Shown here: positions 44,736-55,408 of the stretch, one piece after another
Numbering within the stretch: the stretch's first letter is position 1
Layout: each line of letters opens with the position of its first letter
NCBI GenBank assembly: GCA_033439795.1
Contig: JAUTDP010000008.1
Coordinates: 1,364,001-1,428,000 of the forward strand
From: Sordaria brevicollis
Lineage: Eukaryota > Ascomycota > Sordariomycetes > Sordariales > Sordariaceae
Direction of reading: 5' to 3'
DNA length: 64,000 bases
Notes under the pieces: generated by a model
What the model was told of the DNA's origin: nothing
What the model saw: the letters and a program-made list of their open reading frames with translations, nothing else
Database searches by the model: none
Position numbers and translations under genes: made by a program

Positions 44736-46372
44736 ATGGTTGGGGTATCAAAGCTTCTTGAGCTTACGCTCTTGGCCACTTCAGCTTCCGCCTTCTTCAT
44801 CTGGCCTCCTCTACCATGTGATCCAGGGGAGCCTTGTTACGTGAGTGGTGGTGCTGGTGGAAAGACGCTTGCGGCTGCTGGAGGTCAATTCCATTCCCCA
44901 TCGCCGGCAGGAGGCCCACCCGAGACGAACGGGTTCATCAGCATCAATGTTGTCCAAAGAAACGCCGATGTACGTACTCTCTGTCAGGTGTCCGACGGGT
45001 ATCACTTGCAGTTGATACAGGCTAACATGTTGAACCTTTGTAGCCCAACGAGAGCCCCGAATCCAGCGCTGCCCGAGCTGCGCGTGACGCCAAGCGCATT
45101 GCACACAGATTCGCCATGGATAGCTCGCGAGTACCAAACAAGAGGTCCAAGTTGGCGGCCAGGACTAACACGTACTCGGTTGTTGAACCTGCCGAGACAA
45201 AGAGGAAGGATAGCGCAGGCATCTACCACGACCCTTCGGACTACGCCTATTTCGCAAAGGTTCAGTTTGGTTCGTCAAAGAAGCCGCTTTATATGCTTCT
45301 CGATACCGGTTCCTCGACGGCTTGGATCATGGGGTCGACATGCAAGAGCGACGCCTGCATCTACCACGACCTTTTCGGTGTTCAGGACTCCAAGACGCTT
45401 AAGTTGCAGAGCAAGGAGTTCCGTCTTGCCTATGGTACTGGTGCTGTTGCCGGCACTCTTGCCCGTGATTCGGTTTCGCTTGCTGGAATCTCCATCGATA
45501 TGTCCTTCGGATTGGCCAATGAGACTTCCAGTGACTTTACTCATTTTGCCTTTGATGGTATTCTAGGTCTCGACATGGCCGTAGGAAGCACCGACGGTTT
45601 CATCACCGAACTAGTGAAGCAAAAGGTGCTTCAGAGCAACATCTTTGCTGTCACTCTGGGCCGAGCTTCGGATCCCAACAACGAGGGCCAGATTACTTTT
45701 GGAGCTGTCGACTCTACAAAGTACAAGGGCGACATTACCTATACGGATCTGGCCAAGGACAATAAGGGCGCCTGGGTCATTCCGATTGACGGGTTTGGGT
45801 TTGGAGGTAAAAAGGTGACGTTGAATGGCCGTACGACGTACATCGATACCGGCACTTCGTTTGCCTTTGGACCGCAGTCGGATGTCACGGCTCTTCATAA
45901 GCTTATTCCTGGTTCCACCACGGTGGACGAGGTAACATGGTATGTTCCGTGCAGCGACTCTCCGATTGAGGTTACGTTTAGCGGTGTCACGTACAAGATA
46001 TCGTCCAAGGACTGGCAAGCGGGTAGCGGCACGTCGTGCAGGAGCAACATCTATGGACGCGAGGTGGTGGCCGGCGGTTGGCTGCTCGGAGATGTTTTCC
46101 TCAAGAACGTGTATAGCGTCTTTGATGTCGACAAGAAGCGCATCGGCTTTGCTACCAAGGTCGAGCCCACTTCGCCCACGACGACGACGGGTTCTTCATC
46201 CAGCCAGACATCGGTTGGTACCATCTCTTCGGATGGCACTCCCACCTCGGCCGATGCCACGGGCCAATCTGCGACTCCGAGCGACAAAGATTCGGCCGGT
46301 TACCAGCTCAAGAGCAATGCCTATGCTCTAGTGCTGGGTATCACGGTTATGGTCGCCGCCATGATGGCTTGA
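44736..46372 (+). CDS. GPI-anchored aspartyl protease (pepsin family)
   Basis: Exons 44736-44969 and 45044-46372 (intron 74 nt, gtacgt/gtag) encode 520 residues. The N-terminus is a signal peptide (MVGVSKLLELTLLATSASAF). A propeptide of about 100 residues follows, ending near a dibasic region (ETKRKDSAG). The mature domain has the first catalytic motif LLDTGSSTAW, the flap-region AYGTGAVAGTL, FDGILGLDMA, and the second catalytic motif TYIDTGTSFAFGP. DVFLKNVYSVFDVDKKRIGF is the conserved C-terminal block of pepsins. A Ser/Thr/Pro-rich stalk (about residues 445-490) and a final hydrophobic stretch (YALVLGITVMVAAMMA) look like a GPI attachment signal. Such yapsin-like enzymes act at the plasma membrane and cell wall. 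The ATG at 44736 is used because it opens the signal peptide. Stop TGA. Confidence 0.92.
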
Positions 46373-46563
46373 GTAGTACACCACACGGTGTTTTGTACAA
46401 AATTTCGCATCCTTGTTTGGTTGTTTTTCGTTTCACACATACACACATGCATATCAATAGCAAGCCAGCGAGTTATTGAAGTTTTTCTGTAACATATGAT
46501 ACCCTCAGTCCCTGTCTGTCTGAGAAACTGAGTTGAAGCTGTTTTGGAGGAAGAAGAGGAGGC

Positions 46564-46588
46564 AGAGAGAGAGAGAGAGAGAGAGAGA
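46564..46588. repeat. (GA)n microsatellite
   Basis: About twelve ga units, probably in the 3' untranslated region of the aspartyl protease gene. Confidence 0.85.
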
Positions 46589-48085
46589 AGAAAAGATGAT
46601 CTGTATACAATATGCGAGCCACACCACGGTAGATGATACATTGTGCGCTGGGTGTAATATGGGTTGGTCACTTATTTAGGTGTCTTGGAGCTTCCTTTTG
46701 CATTGGTACTGTATACCATACCTATACGCATACACACACGGGTCCTAATGGAAGAAGGAAGAGAAGAAAGAGGGGTTCCAGCTCTTATATCCATATCTTG
46801 GGCAGACACACACACAGGTTCAATATAGACGGAGAGTGAATTGATGTTAGATGTTTCTTGTCTTGACGTTAACCATGATGATGACGAGGTATGCGGCTCT
46901 GTTTCTGTGGGGAAGATATATAAATTCCGTCGGTAGTTTTGTTAAGTACCGTACCCCAGATTCACCCCAGACCGAGAAAGACGGTACATACATATTCAAG
47001 TGTTTGTGTCGTACAGTTCAGGTAAGTTTGTGGTTGGTGTGTGATGATCAAAGAGGCCGTCGGGGGATTGGGAGATCCAACCAGCTACCAACGGCACGGG
47101 AAGCCAAGAAAGAACAAAGACAAATCTTTGATGTTTCACAGGGAGATAGAATATTGGCATATCCACATCCGCCTTTGGGCTTGAATAAGATCTCTTTTCC
47201 TTCTGGCTACGGTTCTTCCATGATGACCTTGGCATGTTTAGGTCTTACTCTGGATGGAGTTGAAGAGAAGCGCTTGGTGTAGCTCACCCCAGAGAGGCTC
47301 AAACCCAAGGGAAGACTTCCAAGTTGGTGTCCCCGAAGCGCTATGGTACTGTAGCCCCTGAATCCACACCTGCACAGGTACTTTGAGGAAATAAGGTGTG
47401 TTTGATCCCCTGTTTATCACATGACAGGTCGTTGCCTTTTGGTGTTTAGTGGCCTGGAGGGAGTCCCCTAACTTATGCATGGCCTGGCGTTGGCAAAAAG
47501 TCTTGATTGACCCCTTGTGCAATGAAATTGAGACTCCGTTAATGGTGGGTGTTTAAGATCGAAGGGTATCCGCTATTCCCCGTGTAATCCCTCCGCAATG
47601 CCGCATCCGTTGAGGTACCCGCTTACACGTATCCTGACCCTGACTGACCGTCCCAAACCGAACTTCCGCCTCTTATCCATCCATCCCCAGACAACAACGA
47701 ACGTAGTGTACAACTCCACAACAAGCAAGCTTCTGGCGGGACAAGCCAACGACGGACACCGACTAATTGCCCCTCCTCTTTTTTCTTACATACTACTTGT
47801 TCCTGTTCTTACTACTTTCTTTTGGTTGAACGACATAGAACGAGAACCTTGTTGGTTTCTTAGCTACCTCTAGCAAGCGAACAAGCGAGCAAGCAAGCAA
47901 GCAAAAGTGGTGTTAACCTACCTACCTTGGTTTGCTTTAATCCGGTCTTCTCACGACACATCCTCGACGACGGAACTTTCTTTGCCTTGCCTGGCTGCCC
48001 GTTGGTTATACCGAGCGCATAGCTGGCTGGCTTTAATTACACCTACCTTACCTTTCTGGAAAGCAATTATACAACTACGACAAGG

Positions 48086-48104
48086 ACGAACGAACGAACG
48101 AACG
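48086..48104. repeat. (GAAC)n tetranucleotide repeat
   Basis: Four to five gaac units in the probable leader of the transporter gene. Confidence 0.75.
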
Positions 48105-48491
48105 ACTAGCTACACTAGACCATACAGATCGGGGCAACCGCTCGTTACCTACCATAGACAAGTCGGCCGCCAGAGCCGCTCCTCCCGATTGACGAAAGAG
48201 ACCGAGACTGAGACCTCGAGACCGACGACGTCCATAACAGAAACCTGGCGTATAACTCAATTTATATACCGGCCAGCACGCAAGAACCGACACAAACCGA
48301 ATACATACATACACCTCGAAGGAAGCTACATATAGAGAGAAAGAGAAGAAGAAGCGAAATGCCCTCGATAGAAAGGGACCATTACAGCCAAGTTATATAA
48401 AGGAAAGAAGAGAGCACGAGGAAGGAAAAGTTTAAACGAGGGACGGACAGACGGAATTCCGGTTGGAAAAGCTAGGAAAGAAAAAAAAGCA

Positions 48492-50665
48492 ATGGGCAAT
48501 TATTCACAAGGCACCACCGGCGCTGGCGCTGGAGGCCGGAATAATCACAACGAGGAAGATGTCGGGTTATTATCCGGCGGCGGCGGTAACGGCGGTGACC
48601 ACGGGCCCGATCTCCTGTTCGACGCCGATTTCGACGGTGGATCTACAACAGTAACAGGAAACGGGACAGCGCAAGGGACAGACACAGCAGCAGGGGAAAG
48701 AGAAGGCAGCACCAGTCCCCCCTCATCCTCAGACTCTTCAGGACCAGAACCGCCAGGTCCAGGAAAACTTCCCCGACGACAATCCGCCCTCTATGCCGGT
48801 CCTCGAACACCGCGAACACCACGCACCCCTAACCGCGTACGGTTTGATCTCCGTCCTACGACACTTGGAGGTAGCAGTCCGTCAACTGCAGCACCCAATG
48901 GCACCGCCCCTGCCACTACGGGAAGTCAAGGAGCACCAGAAGACCACCACCACCACGCCCGCGACTCTTTCGATTCCTACTTTGACATCGACGACGGCTC
49001 GGAAGACCAACCTCTCACCTCCTCTCGTCATGAAGGCCGGGTCCCGCTCCTAACCGGCATCGAGGCACCGTCAGTGACACTAGCGAACAGCGTCGGCCCC
49101 TGGGGCTCAGGCTTCGAAGAAGACGTAGCCTCCTGGGCCGAAACCGAGCGCTCCCGCCCCAAGTCTGGACTCAGAATGGCCTTTATGAACATGGCCAACT
49201 CCATCATCGGCGCCGGCATCATCGGGCAGCCGTACGCTTTTAAACAAGCCGGCTTACTTTCCGGGCTTGTTTTACTAGTGGGCCTAACGGTAGTCGTCGA
49301 CTGGACAATTAGACTCATAGTAATCAACTCCAAACTCTCGGGCGCGAACTCGTTTCAGGGCACGGTAGAGAAATGTTTTGGACGGAGCGGACTTATAGCG
49401 ATTAGTGTGGCCCAATGGGCGTTTGCGTTTGGCGGGATGGTGGCTTTCGGGGTTATTGTGGGAGACTCGATACCAAATGTGTTGAGGGCGATTTGGCCTT
49501 CTCTTAGGGAGGAGGCGGCAAGGGGGAGCTGGGTTGGGTGGCTGACGGGGAGGCAGGGGGTGATTTTGGTGAGCACGTTGGGGGTTAGTTATCCGTTGGC
49601 GTTGTATAGGGATATTGCTATGGTGAGTTTTGCTTTTCCTTACATGTGAAGACCGGAGGAAGAGAAGGGGAAAGAGGAGGGAAGAGATGGGGATGTGGAT
49701 AGTGCCTGAGAGAGTAGGGCATGGGAGGGGAGGAAAAGTGGTTGAGAAGCAGGCTGGAAACAAGTGTGGTCGAGGTTTGGCTAAAGGGACGAGAAGAAAC
49801 GGACGGCTAACATAATTTCTACGAAACAGCTAGCAAAAGCGAGTACCCTCGCCCTAGTCAGCATGGCCGTGATTTTGGTCACAGTCCTTGTACAAGGCGG
49901 ATTAGCTCCCGCGTCAGACAGAGGGACCTTGGCAAGCTGGAATTTGCTAATCATCAACGATGGCATTTTCCAAGCGATAGGAGTGATATCCTTTGGTACG
50001 CGGCGCCCCTCCTCCCTTTCCATGTTAAAAATACTAACGAAAGTCCAGCCTTCGTCTGCCACCACAACTCCCTCCTGATCTACGGCTCCCTCAAAACGCC
50101 CACCATCGACCGCTTCTCCCTCGTCACCCACATCTCCACCGGCGTCTCCATGATCGCCTGCCTGCTCATGGCCCTCGTCGGTTTTTTAGTCTTTGGCGAC
50201 AAGACCCTAGGAAACGTCCTTAACAACTTCCCCGCCGACAACACAATGGTGAACGTCGCCCGCCTCTGCTTCGGTCTCAACATGCTCACCACTTTACCAT
50301 TGGAAGCATTCGTCTGCCGCGAGGTGATGCTCAACTATTACTTCCCCGGCGACCCCTTCAACATGAACCTACACTTGCTCTTCACGACCAGTCTGGTGGT
50401 TTCGGCAATGGTGTTGAGCATGATTACCTGTGACTTGGGCACGGTGTTTGAGCTGGTCGGTGCTACCAGCGCGGCGGCCATGGCGTATATACTCCCGCCG
50501 TTGTGTTACTTGAAGCTGACGACGAAGGAGAATACGGGCGGGTGGAAGAGGTGGGGCGCGTGGGCGACGGCTGGGTTTGGGGCGGTGGTTATGGGGATTA
50601 GTATACTGCAGGCTGTTGGGAAGATGGTGAGGGGGGAGGGGGGCGTGGCGCAGTGTATGGCTTGA
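48492..50665 (+). CDS. avt2: Vacuolar amino-acid transporter, AVT2-type (AAAP family)
   Basis: Exons 48492-49622, 49830-49995 and 50049-50665 give 637 residues. Introns are 207 and 53 nt. The first 220 residues are hydrophilic and low-complexity: Gly/Ser/Pro-rich, with a PRTPRTPRTP repeat and a His run. The membrane domain begins with MAFMNMANSIIGAGIIGQPY, the first-helix signature of SLC38/AVT2-type carriers. About eleven spans follow, including VSTLGVSYPLALYRDIAM, FVCHHNSLLIYGSL, ARLCFGLNMLTTLPLEAFV and VFELVGATSAAAMAYILPPL, which are diagnostic. Yeast Avt2 relatives move amino acids across the vacuolar membrane in exchange for protons, so function depends on the V-ATPase whose subunit B is also encoded in this window. 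Junctions restore DIAMLAKAS and VISFAFVCHHN. Stop TGA. Confidence 0.9.
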
Positions 50666-52351
50666 TGTTGGTTATGAGGTTGGGATGAGTGGGATGGGGT
50701 ATGTTGTATAGTATGAAGGGGAAAGAAAATAATGGACGCTGGCGTTGAGTTCTCACACGATCAAGAGAGGCCGTTTGTTTACTGTGTGGTGATGCTTGTG
50801 GATGAAGAGGAGAGGCTGGCTGGCTTGGTTTTGATAGAGAGCGGGGTCTATGGGCATGGGATATATAGAACGGTATATACAGAGAGAGGTATTTATATAG
50901 GGCGGGCAACCGAGGACTTAAAAAGATACCTATGGTGGTGTGTCCAGTTATTGTCGAGTTGCACATGACGGCAGACGACTTATATATACGAACATGCAGT
51001 CCAAACGGCACTTAGTAGATAGGCGATGGAGGGTGGTAGGCAAGCTCGAGGCGAAGTAGGGTACCACGAGGGCTGGCTGTCCATGCAAATATCCATCTAC
51101 ATTCATTCCATACTTCACCTAGATACTGTCACAAGCTTCGCTTGTTTACCGACCAGATGCAGATGGTGTAGTACAGGTATAGTATGATATGGTAAGATCT
51201 ACCATTGTTGCCGTAACACATCTCGCAGTCCATCCGAGGACGGAGAAAGAGAAAAAAAAAAAGTAAACATGAGATGAACCACTCATTCTTCACTATCTTA
51301 CCGTCCCCCGCAGTCTAGGTCTATGCAGCAAGTTGTCTGCCTCGCCAATGATCTTATACACTCCTGTTGACATGAACGTTGACAGCCCTACTTTCTTATT
51401 GTTCTTATGCCCTACATACCTATCGATTCCATATGATCATCACACCCTCATCCGCCTCGGTAGCACATCGTAGCGGTGGTGCGCCTGACTCTATCAACCA
51501 ACCACTTAGAATCCTGGTGATGTTAATCCAGTGGGGGTTGCCGTTGGTGTTGGTGAAGTTTAGTGGTTGCCAAGCTTCTAGAGAGGTGTTGAGCTTGGGG
51601 GATCACCGCGCCTAGTTTGTTAGCGTCGTAGGTCCCCTTGAGACCCTGAGATTCTGCTGGATGATAGGGTGTTGTGATCTTCTGGGTTGCTACAACAACA
51701 TCGAGATAACCTCTCTCCGTTTTAGAGGTTCTGTGAGTGTCGGAAGACAAGCAGAGGATTCTATTTGTGTGAGATGGGATATAGTATCTGGAAAGCATCA
51801 ATTCACAGTTGCATTGCTTACTTCGTTAAGGTAGGGAATGAGGCTATCTAGGGATCTCCTAGTGTCCCACAAAGGTTTTGATCACTAAAAGCTGGAGAGG
51901 TAGGTATACATCATTGTCTGCCAAAAGTGCCATAGCTGTGCCGCACACTTGCTGTTGAAACTCTCAAAAGAAAGCGGGGGAGATGTCCTATCTGTCCAGC
52001 GGCTGAGCAGACATTAAGAGTTGGTGTGCCTGGTTGATACAGACACACGCACGAGACGAGGGGGTAGGTAAGATTTATTTGAGGTCACTAGACAACCACA
52101 AGGAAAAGGGCTAAGCGGTAAAAGGCAACTAGCTGAATAGCGGAAGAAAAAGGGTAACATGACCTCGATGGAGAGGTACAGAAAAGTATAAATACTGCGG
52201 ACCCTCTCGTCCCTCAACTCTGGTAGAAGTTCTCGGTTTTTTCTTCTCCTCTTCTTCTTCCTGCTACCTCGAATATTCGCATCTCCTCTCGAACTGAAGA
52301 CTCAAACAATCACACAAAACCTACACAAACCCAAGAGACCCAAAAGTCAAA
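50666..52351. other. Intergenic region transporter / metallothionein-like gene
   Basis: 1.7 kb without a supported frame. It carries the transporter 3' region and the promoter of the Cys-rich peptide gene, with a TATA element at 52187-52194 and a C/T-rich leader at about 52225-52275. Short AT-rich and A-run stretches (about 51250-51262) are present. Confidence 0.5.
52187..52194 (+). promoter_or_regulatory. TATA box of the Cys-rich peptide gene
   Basis: A perfect TATAAATA lies 158 bp before the ATG at 52352 and about 35 bp before a pyrimidine-rich leader. Strong TATA boxes are uncommon in this window and fit an inducible or highly expressed gene. Confidence 0.6.
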
Positions 52352-52595
52352 ATGCACGGATCCAGCTGCCCCAAGTGCGGTGCCGCCTCTGACGGCTCTT
52401 CCAAGTCTTGCGGTTCTTGCGGTGCTGTAAGTTCAACAACGCCTATCTAATTTTCTGTCCTTTTGTTACTCCGTCTACCTACCTTCAGCTGTACAATGGC
52501 ATAACCTCAAAACAGCCAGCCTTATCGCTAGACCACATCATAATTCTAGCATCAGTTCGCTGACTCTTCTTAAATGACAGTCTTGCCCCAACTAA
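52352..52595 (+). CDS. 29-residue Cys-rich metallothionein-like peptide
   Basis: Two tiny exons, 52352-52426 and 52581-52595, flank a 154-nt intron with donor gtaagt, branch gctgac and acceptor acag. The peptide has 29 residues. It begins MHGSSCPKCG, contains KSCGSCGA, and exon 2 adds SCPN before TAA. Cysteines are at 6, 9, 20, 23 and 27, arranged as two CxxC pairs plus one, with Gly, Ser and Lys filling the rest. This resembles small fungal metallothioneins, which bind Cu, Zn or Cd, although it has fewer Cys than most. A minimal zinc-ribbon-like peptide is the other reading. The ATG has a good context (gtcaaaATG), follows a C/T-rich leader and sits 158 bp after a TATA box. The C-x-x-C spacing continuing across the splice junction supports the model. 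Confidence 0.7.
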
Positions 52596-54252
52596 GCATC
52601 CTTTTTCACCATGAGCCAGGTTCTATGGGCCGCTGTGGGCGGGTCACTTGGCTACTCTCCACTTGATGGATGCAGAAAGTGTAGCATGAATCTGGACACA
52701 TAAGTTGTCTTGTCGTCTAGAAAGAGGAGAGACGATGTTGGGAGGAGCGAAGAAGAAGACGAGGATAGGAGGGCTGACCGACCTACCTACGTGGAAAGTC
52801 CAGTCCTGCCCGGATATCAGAAATATCGAGGGCTAGATAGAGATAGCTTGATAAATTCTTAATGTCTATCTCTGCTTTTCGTGACATGCTCCAGGACTTT
52901 CACTGATTTCAAGTATTTAGTAATGAAGGGCGTAGATTGGAAATCGTTTAATACAGGTTTCCGACTCAATTGATGAAGACGAGATGAGTACATAGCCCAA
53001 CCCTTCCTGGTAAGCATGGGAGCAGCTGCTGGAAACAAACTAAGGGAGGCCACTGCAGGATGGAAGATATCTTCGGGAATTGCTTAGTCGACCAACATGT
53101 TGCTTTTCAAAAAGACAGCCTTAAGTGACCTATCTGTGGATAAAAGTCTTGAAACTGCCTTACCAACGACGATCCGATCAAACTACAAGGTAGACCCATG
53201 ATTAGTATGACGTCCTTCAATTACAACGAGTGTTTCATGTTGTGGGTTTTGAGTTTTTGTTGGAATTGGCGGCCTCTGTTTCCTCTCTATGTGTGGGTAT
53301 TGCAAAAATGTGACGAGGGGACTAGTGAACTTCAGACTGAAAGACCGAGACAAACGGTCTTAGGCAGAAGCTTCTTCTTGCTGCTGTCGGTGGCAGTCCT
53401 TGGCATAAGTGAGCAAGAGGTAACAAGCAGGTGGGAGACGATTGTTAGGGGTATATGGTAGGTAGCAGCAACTGTCGTCAACGATCTATGGAAGGTGATA
53501 ACAAAGGCCCTTTGGCAGTCATCCCAAACAAACATGTAACATTCAATCTCAAATTCCCAATTTCAACCATGCAACAGGCAGCAGACGGAGACAGATACTA
53601 AACAAGAACGCGATAAAGACTAGAGATTAATAACAGACAGGTAGACACAGAGATACACGCGTCAGAGAGTGAGAGAGAGATAAAGAGACAGACACGCACG
53701 CGGGCAGTGACAGGAGAAAGAGAGACGAAAAAGAGAATATGTAGTAAAGAAAGGAAAGAGACGCGGCATGTGATTCCAGAAGAGAAACAAGAAACATATT
53801 GAACCGCAAAACTCCTTTCTCCAGTGTCTTTCCATCTCTCTTTCCCTTTGCCGCCCTCCAGTAGTGTCCGCCATTTGTGTATACATGACACAACCCACGC
53901 ACCCGTCCACGCCCAACCACAAGACACAGAAATAGTGGAAAGGAGTCCAGACCCAGTTATCCTCCCTAAATATCGAGTAGTAAGGCCCATAAGTATCCCC
54001 AAAGATGCCAAGCCCCTCCCCGATTGCGCTCCCTACCCCTTTCTTCTTTCTCTCTGTGAAATATTATCCGCTCGGTAGCGGCAATGACGGCGACATTGGC
54101 AGAGAATGATCAACTAAGGTGATGGATTCTTTCGCTTTGAAAACCGTTGCTTTGATTACATATTGCGGAGGCTATCCGGGGAGGGCTTGGTGCAGATGTT
54201 GTTCGTCGTGCGGTAAAAAGTAAAAGCTTCTCTTTCGGAGCTCGTGGTTCGT
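52596..54252. other. Convergent intergenic region (Cys-rich peptide / rho1)
   Basis: 1.66 kb between the 3' ends of two converging genes. Only short frames occur, and the GA-rich stretch at about 53640-53760 creates several overlapping false ones. Nothing else can be supported. Confidence 0.5.
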
Positions 54253-55408
54253 TTAGACTGAGCTCTTGCAGAGACCCCTCTTCGTCTTTGTCTTCTTGAG
54301 AAGGGCAGCTCTTGTCGCGTTCTCGAACACCTCGCGGACACCCTCGTTGGTCTTGGCAGAGCACTCGAGGTACTTGTGGGCGTTGATCCTCTTCCTGAGA
54401 GCCTCACCCTATAGTTGAGCGCGTTAGTATGTGCTTATTGAACGAAGGGCGAAACGGGCATAATCAGCCGCGTCCATGTCTCAGCTTCACATACCTCTTC
54501 GGGGGAAACGGGCTTCTGGCTGGTCTTGCGGAGCTCCTCGATGGTCTTGGGGTCGTGGCGCAAATCCTTCTTGCAGCCGACAAGGATAATTGGGACGTCA
54601 CGGCAGAAGTGGAGAACCTCAGAGTGCCACTGCTCTGTTGGTTAGTATTTTGAAGCATCAAAGACGAAGGCGCGCCGACGGAGCGGGCGTGCAGGATACT
54701 GACCTTCTCGGAAACGTTGTCAAGCGAATCGGGGGAGTCGATGGCGAAGCAGATCAGGACAACGTGAGAGTCGGGGTAGGACAGGGGACGGAGACGGTCA
54801 TAATCCTCCTGACCAGCCGTATCCCATAGCGCGAGCTCAACGTGTCTGCCATCAACCTCGACATCGGCGACGTAGTTTTCGAAAACGGTAGGGACGTAGA
54901 CCTGAGGGCAGAAAGTTAGCTGGCTGAGCAGCGTTGGTTTCAGACGTGTGAATGTGATGGCGATAAGGCGAGTGTTTCGGAATCTGATGGGGTTGATGAG
55001 TTGTCGGGCTGGGCAGATGTATCATGTATCTCCGAAGGAGGCGAGACGCGGGAATTGGCAGGAAAATGCGTGTTTCGTCAGGCGGTTGGGGCGGTGTAGC
55101 GATCAAATGGTCGATGACAGGAGGTTGTGTAGATGAATGTCCGTCGAGTTCCCGACGAGTGCCTGACTTACCTCGGGGAAGGTTCCCTTGGAGAAGACGC
55201 TGGAGATTCAGTTAGCACGAGGTTGCGATGCGATGATGGGGGTTGATGGGTTGAGCGGCGGTGACAACGACAACAACAACGACGCCGACGACGACGACGC
55301 GCGCTTCGAACAGCCGAAGGGGACTGAGGCAACATACATCAACAAACAGGTCTTGCCGCAGGCACCATCGCCAACGATGACGAGCTTTCGGCGGAGTTCA
55401 GCAGACAT
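54253..55408 (-). CDS. rho1: Rho1-type small GTPase
   Basis: Five exons give 195 residues: 55408-55338, 55199-55172 (28 nt), 54901-54704, 54629-54495 and 54408-54253. The protein carries all GTPase motifs: P-loop GDGACGKT at 13-20, switch [14 protein letters not shown], switch [20 protein letters not shown], the GCKKDL nucleotide-specificity loop preceded by the Rho insert helix region, and ECSAK. The sequence is clearly in the Rho1/RhoA group, which activates beta-1,3-glucan synthase and protein kinase C at growing tips. The C-terminus is odd: after a Lys-rich KKTKTKR the chain ends LCKSSV. This leaves the Cys five residues from the end instead of in a CaaX box at minus four. I found no downstream exon that would supply a CaaX. 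Membrane anchoring of this product is therefore in question. Stop TAA. Confidence 0.9.

Larger units (their letters stand above)
46373..48491. other. Intergenic region protease / transporter
   Basis: 2.1 kb between two plus-strand genes. It includes a GA microsatellite at 46564-46588 in the protease 3' region and a long probable leader for the transporter (about 47650-48491). The leader contains gaac and caag tetranucleotide repeats. No frame shows a domain. Confidence 0.5.
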
